Positions 1-4,903 of a DNA stretch of 6,411 nt are shown one piece after another. The first letter of the stretch is position 1. Each line of letters begins with the position of its first letter. Source of the DNA: Xanthobacteraceae bacterium (GTDB lineage Bacteria > Pseudomonadota > Alphaproteobacteria > Rhizobiales > Xanthobacteraceae); contig JASHYD010000196.1 in assembly GCA_030043175.1 (NCBI GenBank), positions 1 through 6,411 of the forward strand, read 5' to 3'. The notes beneath the pieces were generated by a model. The model searched no databases. It was given only the letters and a program-made list of their open reading frames with translations, and was not told the origin of the DNA. The position numbers were made by a program, and so were the translations under genes.

Positions 1-407
1 ACATCCGTCGTACCGCCCCGATCAACATTCCGAATTCCATCCCGCAACGTCGTTCGGCGGTATCGTCGGCATGTCGGGGCTTCCTCCTGTATGCCGGCCT
101 TGCCCAGCTCGGGCGTGCTGCTGAAACTCGGCGGACTGCGATTACCAATACTCACTGGGCTAAAGCAGTTGTGTCGAAGCAAAGCCAGTTCCTGGAAGCA
201 GAATCCCTGCTGTGCAGCGGGCACCGTTCGACCGATCCTAAGTCGCAGACGTCAACAATGGACTGCAAAGTTATGGGTTGAAACATTACGGACACATGGA
301 TGGGTCATTAAAAATAATTACCAACATTTAACGTGGAATATAAAATTCATCGAGTAATCCTTTGTGCTGTGAACTTGCGGTTTAACTCGCAAGCATTAGG
401 AACACGC
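1..407. other. Left region without an assignable gene
   Basis: I recognise no gene here. Several frames stay open for long stretches: plus frames from base 1 to about 285 and 357, and a minus frame from about 262 through the left edge. None gives a family I know, and these frames overlap, so at most one can be real. On the minus strand a strong Shine-Dalgarno (AGGAGG, 88-83) precedes an ATG at 72 that opens only 16 codons. From about 300 to 390 the DNA is visibly AT-rich, as expected of the upstream region of the gene that begins at 408. A 6-bp inverted repeat, CTTGCG/CGCAAG (374-379 and 388-393), lies just before that start. Confidence 0.4.
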
Positions 408-470
408 ATGGCGGCAGATCCGAAATCGAACGCGCTGTCTGCCCTGCATCGATTTTGGTTCGGACCGGGT
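408..470 (+). pseudogene. 5' fragment of a DUF1800-family gene
   Basis: The 21 codons begin MAADPKSNALSALHRF and continue W-F-G-P-G. This resembles the start of DUF1800 proteins of Rhizobiales, whose N-terminus typically carries an ALxRFGFG-like motif; here the first G of that motif is W. The ATG at 408 has a fitting Shine-Dalgarno (AGGAA, 398-402, 5-nt spacer) and an AT-rich upstream region, so this looks like a genuine old gene start. DUF1800 proteins are usually several hundred residues long, and nothing of the rest is present. At 471-474 the similarity stops and an unrelated fragment on the other strand begins. The frame stays open to 605 only by reading antisense through that fragment. 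The assignment rests on a short remembered motif and is tentative. Confidence 0.4.
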
Positions 471-473
471 ATC

Positions 474-554
474 CGCCGCCTTAGCGGTGGGCGCCTCAAC
501 GATGCCCAGCCATTGCCGCTTTGCAGCAAGCTTGTAGAGGCTCCAGGCCGGCAG
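474..554 (-). pseudogene. Truncated copy of the WSIYKL small-protein gene
   Basis: Read on the minus strand this gives LPAWSLYKLAAKRQWLGIVE followed by APTAKAA, nearly the same as residues 13-39 of the intact protein at 4598-4798. By hand count the DNA matches the intact copy (4634-4714) at 67 of 81 positions. The methionine codon at the matching position is CTG, and the only in-frame start upstream is a TTG at 611 without a convincing ribosome site. At the other end the similarity stops exactly where the DUF1800-like fragment ends, so the last third (the AAKEF..DARRLLAVW part of the intact copy) is missing. I take it as a dead copy joined to another gene remnant. Function is unknown. Confidence 0.65.
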
Positions 555-648
555 CGACGCGCATCGCTGAACTCTCCGAGGCGACCGCGCAGGGCGCGGT
601 GCTGAGCGCAAACGAGGTCCCGGACTCGTAATATCCTTTCCGCCAAGC

Positions 649-655
649 AGGAGGG
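649..655 (+). promoter_or_regulatory. Shine-Dalgarno site favouring a TTG start
   Basis: AGGAGGG sits 5 nt before TTG 661 but 17 nt before the first in-frame ATG (673). Its spacing therefore supports translation of the collagen-like lipoprotein from TTG. A TAATAT at 629-634 could be a -10 element, but I see no matching -35 box. Confidence 0.6.
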
Positions 656-660
656 ACCTT

Positions 661-1071
661 TTGGGCTATGGAATGCGTTCCTTTGAGCTTTTGTTCTTGG
701 CAGCGATATCGCTATGCGTTGTGAGCTGCGATCAATTCACCGGGCCAGCGGGCGAAGTCGGAATGCCGGGACCTCAAGGTCCGAGGGGTGGGAGCGGTTC
801 GCCGGGACCGCCCGGCTCGCCAGGACCACAGGGGCTGCCAGGTCCTTCTGGCCAACGAGGTCCCTCCTCGCTGCGGATCATGCGCCTGAACTGCTCATTG
901 GGGGCTTGTGAATCCAGTTGTGAGTTGGATGAGGTGCTGATGACTGCATACTGCGGCGTTAGCAGAAAGCCTCCCACGTTTCTCAGCGAAAGATCTGTAT
1001 CGTGTGGAGCGGTGCCGAATTCATTGGATAGTCCGCTTGTCGTGGTGTGCGTCAGACCACAGTCGCCGTAG
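661..1071 (+). CDS. Collagen-like lipoprotein with Cys-rich C-terminal domain
   Basis: A 136-residue protein with three parts. Residues 5-22 form a lipoprotein signal peptide ending in the lipobox V-V-S-C, with lipidated Cys23. Asp24 follows it; in E. coli an Asp at this place retains lipoproteins in the inner membrane, but whether that holds here is unknown. Residues 28-69 are 14 uninterrupted Gly-X-Y triplets rich in Pro, the pattern that folds as a collagen triple helix, so a trimer is likely. Residues 70-136 form a globular tail with six cysteines (78, 83, 87, 98, 115, 130) and the pattern C-x-L-D-E-x-L-x-x-A-x-C, ending in V-C-V-R-P. Similar tails occur, from memory, in other collagen-like proteins of Rhizobiales. 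The start is TTG 661 with AGGAGG 6 nt upstream. Role unknown; a cell-envelope structural or surface role is inference. The gene stands alone and looks intact. Confidence 0.85.
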   Translation: MGYGMRSFELLFLAAISLCVVSCDQFTGPAGEVGMPGPQGPRGGSGSPGPPGSPGPQGLPGPSGQRGPSSLRIMRLNCSLGACESSCELDEVLMTAYCGVSRKPPTFLSERSVSCGAVPNSLDSPLVVVCVRPQSP

Positions 1072-1240
1072 CGGGGATGCCCGCCGCCACGTCCGGCAAG
1101 AAGCCGCCAGCGCCCGCCATTACTCAAAGTCTGGAGGCGCCTCAGAGATCGCGTTGTAGGCAGGGATGGTATGGCTGGATTTGACCAAACTCAGCCTAGC
1201 GACTAATTTTCGCTGGGGCAGTGACGCTCGCTATGTTCGT

Positions 1241-1620
1241 TTAAGCAAGCAGCTTGGAAAGATCAGCCACTACACCGCAATGTTCTTCAATCCTTCGCGC
1301 GAGCTCAGCTTCCCGGTTCTCGGATCGCGCGATATCGAGGATGGTGCTGCAACGCCCTCGATGCTTGCGTGTCGGCTAGTTTCTCAATCATCGGCCGTAG
1401 CCTTTCATTCTTAGGCTCAGCAAAGGCAAGAAGAGGTGACAAGCGCGGATTCCTACTTTCGATAGGCGGCCTGCGCCGTGCGCGCAGTGATCCGCCGAGG
1501 ACGCCAATAAGTGCGGTCAAGCGCTCATAGCCGATCTGCGCCGTCGCAGCAGATATCGTCTGCTTGGCGCGCTCGAAATCGGAAGACCACTCACGGGCGG
1601 CGCCGCGAAAAGCGCGCGTT
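1241..1620 (-). pseudogene. Frame-broken coding remnant, family not recognised
   Basis: The minus strand shows protein-like sequence in two frames. One runs from about 1620 to about 1350 and includes DFERAKQTISAATAQIG, then YERLTALIGVLGGSL and NERLRPMIEKLADTQ. The next runs from about 1350 to a TAA at 1241-1243 and includes ILDIARSENREAELARRIEE and ends DLSKLLA. Joining them needs a 1-nt frameshift somewhere near 1331-1390. Both halves are rich in helix-forming and charged residues, and the first has a short hydrophobic stretch (LTALIGVLGG). I cannot name a family. The first frame continues upstream to 1883, but beyond about 1640 I think it is antisense to plus-strand coding sequence. It may be a single-frameshift pseudogene or two unrelated pieces. 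Confidence 0.3.
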
Positions 1621-1784
1621 CTGGTCCCGCTGTTCAGAGGTTGAGGGAGAATTTCGGTGAGATGCGCGAGGTCCTCGATGTGACAATTCGGAAGCTGGCA
1701 GCCGACGACGGCGCGGCATGGGCCAAAACCTACGGACGAACCATGGAAGGCCTTGAAACGGCAGGAGGCCATCACCACACCTGA
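1491..1784 (+). pseudogene. Possible coding remnant, family not recognised
   Basis: The plus frame stays open from 1491 to a TGA at 1782-1784. Its last 40 codons, from ATG 1662, read like a helical protein: MREVLDVTIRKLAADDGAAW, then AKTYGRTMEGLETAGG. An AGGGAG at 1645-1650 lies rather far from that ATG. The adjacent frame through 1741-1834 reads PWKALKRQEAITTPDIA, which also looks protein-like, so a frameshift may have joined or split two pieces. The end of this remnant runs into the 41-bp tandem duplication. It overlaps the minus-strand remnant at 1241-1620, and at least one of the overlapping signals must be a shadow. No function can be given. Confidence 0.2.
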
Positions 1785-1834
1785 TATCGCCGTTTGAAAC
1801 GGCAGGAGGCCATTACCACGCCTGATATCGCCGC
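1753..1834 (+). repeat. 41-bp tandem duplication (two copies)
   Basis: Copy 1 is 1753-1793 and copy 2 is 1794-1834. Each begins TTGAAACGGCAGGAGGCCAT and ends CTGATATCGCCG. They differ at two internal positions and at the last base. Because 41 is not a multiple of three, the duplication shifts the frame: the peptide LKRQEAITTPDIA appears twice, first ending at a TGA and then reading on to another stop. With only two copies it is a local duplication, not an array. Confidence 0.9.
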
Positions 1835-1889
1835 AAAGTGAGGGAGTATGGTCAATCTTTCTCATAACCAAGGTCAGCGGCACGAAGTC

Positions 1890-2530
1890 GCTGCGACGAT
1901 ACCTGCAGCTCGCCCATGATGGTCCGATAATTAAATCGGTGATAGTTCAGATTTGAGTTTAGGGTGGTTAAATAATATTTTGGTGGAAATACAATAAATA
2001 GTTAGTTCCGAGAGATTTGCCGCAAATTAATCCACTGTGGGACGCCGACCTAGCGATGCGGCGGCGTGCCGCTTCATGACCGCTATGCCTCCGTCAAGTG
2101 ACGACAATCATCGCGTCCGAGTGTCAAAGTGAGGAAGGCTGCCGGTCGCGGGCGGCAACCCATTAAGGGCATCCGAGACTTTTATAGAGCCTCGCCAAAT
2201 TCGAACGCGACGATCCCGAGGTCAGGACCATAACTTATGCCCGCCAAACAAGCTAAGCTAGCTAACAAGCTAATACTTTTTCAATTGACTATCAAGGCGG
2301 CGCTGTATGGAAGCTATAAAGCCATTAAATCATCATTAAAAATGATATGTCGAATAAACATATAGTCGATAAGAAATAAGTACAAAATAAAAATGATATA
2401 AACCGCGGTGATCGACGGTCATTAACATATTTTCATTATCCGGCAATCCAGCCGTAATTTACGAAGGTTAGTATTTGGCATATAGGCTGACCGGTTTGCG
2501 ATCCGACGAGACGCAGGGGGCTCCTCATCA
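1890..2530. other. Largely non-coding, partly AT-rich region
   Basis: I see no gene here. Two stretches, about 1930-2035 and 2240-2440, are strikingly AT-rich compared with the GC-rich sequence on both sides. The part between (2040-2230) is GC-rich and may hold scraps of coding sequence; for example the minus strand near 2240-2180 gives SYGPDLGIVAFEFGEAL before a stop, which I cannot assign. The AT-rich part contains the direct repeat AAAAATGATAT (2338-2348 and 2389-2399), the inverted repeat ATCATT-AAA-AATGAT (2332-2346), and a run of AGCTA-like words (2250-2275). This could be promoter DNA of a lost gene or horizontally acquired filler. Confidence 0.45.
2325..2339. promoter_or_regulatory. 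CtrA-like TTAA-N7-TTAA motif
   Basis: TTAA (2325-2328), seven bases, then TTAA (2336-2339) fits the binding consensus of CtrA, the cell-cycle regulator of alphaproteobacteria. It overlaps the inverted repeat at 2332-2346. In DNA this AT-rich the match can easily arise by chance, and no intact gene starts close downstream. Confidence 0.15.
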
Positions 2531-2550
2531 ACGGTGCCGCTGACCGCGGC

Positions 2551-2600
2551 TCCAAAGCCGATGGTCCCCTCGGAATCCAAAGCCGATGGTCCCCTCGGAA
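2551..2600 (+). repeat. Perfect 25-bp tandem duplication
   Basis: 2551-2575 and 2576-2600 are identical; each begins TCCAAAGCCGATGGTCCCCT and ends CGGAA. Perfect identity points to a recent slippage or duplication. The length is not a multiple of three, so it would shift any reading frame. It lies 27 bp from the RND-pump remnant. Confidence 0.95.
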
Positions 2601-2626
2601 TGAGCTTATCGACTCCTTTCATTCGA

Positions 2627-2719
2627 CCGGTCTCCCACTTCGATCGCACCTTTGGGGCTATGCGCATTGGCCGAAGCGAGCGCCGCGCGAACGTCTTCCA
2701 GGCCGATGCCGTATTTTAA
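2627..2719 (-). pseudogene. Internal fragment of an RND efflux transporter
   Basis: 31 codons on the minus strand read LKYGIGLEDVRAALASANAH followed by SPKGAIEVGDR. This matches the periplasmic porter region of RND-family multidrug pumps of the MdtB/MdtC type, where an N-P-x-A-L-x-x-x-G-(V/I)-x-L-(D/E)-D-V-R stretch leads into A-N-x-x-x-P-K-G-x-(I/L). A full pump has more than 1000 residues, so only about 3% is present. Upstream the similarity ends at about 2720. Downstream of GDR the expected Y-Q-I-x-x-N-D segment is missing and the frame reaches a stop at 2606. No other RND segment is visible on either side. This is an orphan scrap, not a functional gene. Confidence 0.6.
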
Positions 2720-2856
2720 TGACGATTGACGCGTAATATGAGCCGAATGACTTGGCCAACCCCCCTCTTTTGCTTGCTGCTTAGCTACTACGCCGAAGAT
2801 GAATTGGCAGCCGGCTGTCCCATTCAATCGACTGCCAAAAATCAAATTCGCTGTTA

Positions 2857-3006
2857 ATGTCCAAAAAGACGGGCAAGGGGTTCAGCCTTGGTGGTGCGGG
2901 GTCGATGACAGCTTCTTTCAGTAGGAAATCCTATGAGCTAGGTTATGACCGGCTTAGCGTGAGACGTCGGCGGTGGGTCAGAATGCCGATACGCCTCGTT
3001 CAGTGA
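2857..3006 (+). CDS. Possible small basic protein (49 aa)
   Basis: ATG 2857 opens 49 codons starting MSKKTGKGFSLGGAGS and containing SYELGYDRLSVRRRRWVRMP before TGA 3004-3006. The composition is strongly basic with a central Arg cluster, which could suit nucleic-acid binding, but I recognise no family. There is no clear Shine-Dalgarno site. Two other frames across 2799-2925 also look partly protein-like: a 41-codon plus ORF (2799-2924) and a minus frame containing PAPPRLNPLPVFLDINSEF. Only one of the three can be real. I prefer this frame because of its start codon and even amino-acid mixture, with low confidence. Confidence 0.25.
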   Translation: MSKKTGKGFSLGGAGSMTASFSRKSYELGYDRLSVRRRRWVRMPIRLVQ

Positions 3007-3350
3007 GGCCTTTCAGCCGCAAACAATGGGTGGCCTTCGGGTCGACCGCTTGTTTTATGAGTGACGGAGGGCTCTACCGCAACGGCCCGAGATCGGGGCC
3101 CTAGCACGCGATTAATGGAGGTGGTCCAGATCATGTTACCTCGGAGTGCCGGGCGCGGCTGTACGCCAAGACGACGTTTTCGGCGGGCGCCGCCATCTAA
3201 GGCAACTCGAGCTACGGGTTTCTTTGCTGATCGATTTGCCTGGCTCGTTGGCCTCCTCGGCAACGAGGCAGAATCTATAGCGATTAATTGTAAGAAACAA
3301 AAGAGGAATGGGAACACGAAGGGAGACTATGATAAGAGGAGAGGCACCAG
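3007..3350. other. Region upstream of the four-Cys protein
   Basis: I can assign nothing firmly. A plus ORF starts at GTG 3061 and ends at TGA 3352-3354, overlapping the next gene's ATG as ATGA. That is a layout typical of translational coupling, but its 97-residue product is Arg-rich, low in recognisable structure and lacks a good ribosome site, so I do not call it a gene. A 7-bp perfect inverted repeat, CTCGTTG (3244-3250) and CAACGAG (3261-3267), has a 10-nt loop and no T-run, so it is not a standard terminator. From about 3270 the sequence becomes purine-rich and leads into the Shine-Dalgarno of the gene at 3351. Confidence 0.35.
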
Positions 3351-3737
3351 ATGAGCAATGCTGTCACAATAGGTATCTCCAGCATCGTAGCGGTTGGTAC
3401 CGTCGTAGCACTCGGCGTCTTTTTCTATCCGGGTTGGGAAGGCAATCGAGGAACTGATAGCGCTGGCGTCGTCTCTGGTGGGAAGGCCCAAGAGGTGAAA
3501 GAAAGGGATGAATTTGGGCTACCAAAGCTCGATGTAGAGAACTCCTGTCAGAGGGACTATCCGAACCAGGATCAAAGAAGCAACTGTGTGACCAACGAAC
3601 GCCTGAGCTACGATCTCCTGAAGGGAGAGTGGGTTGATATCCCGCTGGATGTTCGCAAGTTATGTGTTTCAACAACGATGGCCAAACAAAGTTATTATGA
3701 CTTGAGCTACTGCGTTAGCGATAATAAACGGAAATAA
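3351..3737 (+). CDS. Membrane-anchored protein with four conserved-type cysteines
   Basis: A 128-residue protein. Residues 5-27 form one hydrophobic segment ending in FFYPGW, acting as a transmembrane anchor or uncleaved signal. Residues 28-60 are a Gly- and charge-rich linker. Residues 61-128 are a soluble domain with four cysteines (66, 79, 105, 121), probably periplasmic, where two disulfides could form. The domain reads as two related halves: C-Q-R-D-Y-P...C-V, then I-P-L-D-V-R-K-L-C...S-Y-Y-D-L-S-Y-C-V. The IPxDVRxxC..SYxxLxxC pattern resembles, from memory, small uncharacterised proteins common in Rhizobiales. The start is well supported by GAGGAG (3336-3341) 9 nt before ATG. The gene looks intact and stands alone; it faces the convergent response regulator gene. 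Function is unknown. Confidence 0.75.
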   Translation: MSNAVTIGISSIVAVGTVVALGVFFYPGWEGNRGTDSAGVVSGGKAQEVKERDEFGLPKLDVENSCQRDYPNQDQRSNCVTNERLSYDLLKGEWVDIPLDVRKLCVSTTMAKQSYYDLSYCVSDNKRK

Positions 3738-3791
3738 TCGAGGTCGAATGCATAGCGGATTGCGGCCCGCGCTGCCTCTCGGCGGCGCAAC

Positions 3792-3824
3792 CCGGTAGCC
3801 GTCATGTTTGATTTCGTGAACCCA
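3792..3824 (-). pseudogene. ATP-dependent DNA ligase motif-I fragment
   Basis: Eleven codons on the minus strand read WVHEIKHDGYR. This is the nucleotidyl-transfer motif I (K-x-D-G) of ATP-dependent DNA ligases of the LigD/LigC type; the codon for the lysine that takes AMP is at 3809-3807. Upstream on this strand the expected N-terminal 20-25 residues are not seen; downstream the frame continues VAPPRGS and leaves the family pattern, which would next give an R-x-F/L-T-R-x-G-x-D-W segment. The piece ends only 32 bp from the stop of the response regulator gene. It probably belongs with the ligase remnant at 4904-5283, which lies in the opposite orientation. It is too short to be functional. Confidence 0.6.
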
Positions 3825-3856
3825 ACGGTATCGCAGCGATGATATCCACTGCAGAT

Positions 3857-4231
3857 TTATTCTTCGCGTGGTCTGGCCAACATTGCTGCTTCGAGTGCGC
3901 GACAAATGACACCAGTTTTGACGGGTTTTTCGAACCGGCGCACATTCGCATGGCGAGCTGGAACGCCCACGTCGTACCCAGTTGCGAAGACAAACGGGAT
4001 GTGGCGGTCGGCCAGAGCATCTGCAACCGGGAAAGCCAGTCTATCACTCAATTTGATGTCAAGGATTCCACCGTCGAGGTTGGTGGTCGCGATCACGTCG
4101 AGTGCATCGGCTGCGGTGGCTACTGGACCGATGACTATGGCTCCCCCGCTCGCAAGCTCTTGGGCGAGATCCATGGCGATGATGCTGTGGTCTTCTGCAA
4201 TCAGGACACGTTTCCCAGCGAGCCGCGTCAT
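3857..4231 (-). CDS. Single-domain response regulator, FAT GUY type
   Basis: A 124-residue CheY-like receiver domain with no output domain. The acidic pair Glu13-Asp14 would bind Mg2+, Asp58 (in GGILDIKL) is the phosphoacceptor, Thr84 lies in P-F-V-F-A-T-G-Y (79-86), and Lys102 in E-K-P-V is the conserved lysine. The PFxFATGY motif marks the FAT GUY class of receivers known from alphaproteobacteria (Sma0114 of Sinorhizobium meliloti is an example), which often work with HWE-type histidine kinases. No kinase gene is visible here, so its partner must lie elsewhere. It would act in the cytoplasm by binding a partner or serving as a phosphate sink. ATG 4231 has GAGGAG at 4245-4240 with 8 nt between. 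All key residues are present, so it looks functional despite its decayed surroundings. Confidence 0.9.
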   Translation of the reverse strand: MTRLAGKRVLIAEDHSIIAMDLAQELASGGAIVIGPVATAADALDVIATTNLDGGILDIKLSDRLAFPVADALADRHIPFVFATGYDVGVPARHANVRRFEKPVKTGVICRALEAAMLARPREE

Positions 4232-4245
4232 CTCTGTCGCTCCTC

Positions 4246-4597
4246 TCGCCCACCCGAGGGGGCAACGCTATCCTGACGTTGGCCACATCTGGAAGCCACG
4301 GTTGCCACCTTGCGCCGCGTGAAACCAGGACCGCCCGCCTGCGGCTTCCCCTCCACCGTACGCACCGCCAACGCTAGCATTTGGCTGCTGCCGGGTAGCA
4401 TGAAGACTTGTTCATGTGCGGCTCCCCGTTGCGCGCTCGCCGATGCGCCCTTCCGACCCGCCCGCCTTGGCAGCAGCCTGCCGCCGCTGCGGCCGGCGCC
4501 GGCTTGCGTCTCGGCGCAATTGCTTAGCGCTAAATGTACGTAGCTCGCAACGTTTGATGAGTGGCGCTGTCCTGACCACCTGGCCGATACTGACAGT
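4246..4597. other. GC-rich region without an assignable gene
   Basis: I see no gene here. Long open frames exist on both strands (for example minus 4228-4650 and plus 4310-4543), but that is common in very GC-rich DNA, and their products are Arg-, Pro- and Ala-rich without a recognisable motif. About 4460-4515 is nearly all G and C with several short palindromic GGCCGGCGCC-like words. The promoter of the response regulator gene should lie near 4250-4350 on the minus strand, but I cannot point to -35 and -10 boxes. Confidence 0.35.
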
Positions 4598-4798
4598 ATG
4601 CCCAAGCGCCTATCTCCCTTCGAGCTCGAGCCGATGCCGGCGTGGAGCATCTACAAGCTTGCTGCAACGCGCCAATGGCTTGGCATTGTCGAGGCGCTCG
4701 ATGCTAAGACAGCGATTGAAGCCGCGGCCAAGGAGTTCAAGACGGATGCGCGGAGGCTGCTTGCGGTGTGGCAACGGCCGTGGGAAGGGTTAAACTGA
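4598..4798 (+). CDS. Small WSIYKL-type conserved protein, intact copy
   Basis: A 66-residue protein. Its core, PAWSIYKLAATRQWLGIVEA (residues 14-33), is followed by an Ala/Glu/Lys-rich helix (IEAAAKEFKTDARRLLAVW). The layout, a short strand pair and then a helix, matches small uncharacterised proteins I remember from Bradyrhizobium and relatives, in which W-S-I-Y-(K/R)-L and V-E-A-x-D-x-x-x-A-I are conserved. Two starts are possible: ATG 4598, or in-frame ATG 4634, which would begin MPAWSIYKL as many relatives seem to. Neither has a clear Shine-Dalgarno, so expression is uncertain. No function is known to me. A truncated copy lies at 474-554 on the other strand. Downstream the gene is followed by the ligase remnant. 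Confidence 0.6.
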   Translation: MPKRLSPFELEPMPAWSIYKLAATRQWLGIVEALDAKTAIEAAAKEFKTDARRLLAVWQRPWEGLN

Positions 4799-4903
4799 CC
4801 CGGCGTCCCTCTTCTGGTTGAAGACTCATCTTCAACACCGACGCGTTCGCAATCGACAACGCACTCGCTGCAATGTCGCCGTCGATCTGTGGCTTGCTGC
4901 CCG

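Noticed and set aside
774..1127. Minus-strand ORF rich in Gly and Pro
   Set aside because: It is antisense to the Gly-X-Y repeat; GGN and CCN codons read as each other's complement, so a collagen-like pattern appears on both strands. The plus frame has signal peptide, lipobox and ribosome site.
1134..1143. Palindrome GAGGCGCCTC as terminator of the collagen-like gene
   Set aside because: It has no loop and no T-run, and it lies 63 bp past the stop codon; a 10-bp GC palindrome is not surprising here.
1077..1184. 35-codon ORF just after the collagen-like gene
   Set aside because: It begins 5 nt after the stop but has no distinct Shine-Dalgarno and no recognisable motif.
1753..1834. Tandem repeat as CRISPR
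   Set aside because: Two adjacent copies with no spacers between them and no cas genes.
2747..2858. Plus ORF starting MTWPTPLFCLLL with a TetR-like GCPIQS word
   Set aside because: The resemblance to the G-C-P-L-A segment of TetR regulators is only a few residues long and no DNA-binding domain is present.
3839..4322. Two long plus-strand ORFs (3839-4276 and 3906-4322)
   Set aside because: Both are antisense to the response regulator, whose catalytic residues and start site are unambiguous.
4228..4650. Minus-strand 140-codon ORF upstream of the response regulator
   Set aside because: No motif, very GC-rich composition and no ribosome site; long open frames arise by chance in such DNA.
4416..4793. 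Plus ORF whose product shares RCRxGASTSLLQ with a minus ORF at 347-646
   Set aside because: The similarity is real at DNA level but comes from the out-of-frame reading of the two WSIYKL copies; the conserved protein is in the other frame.
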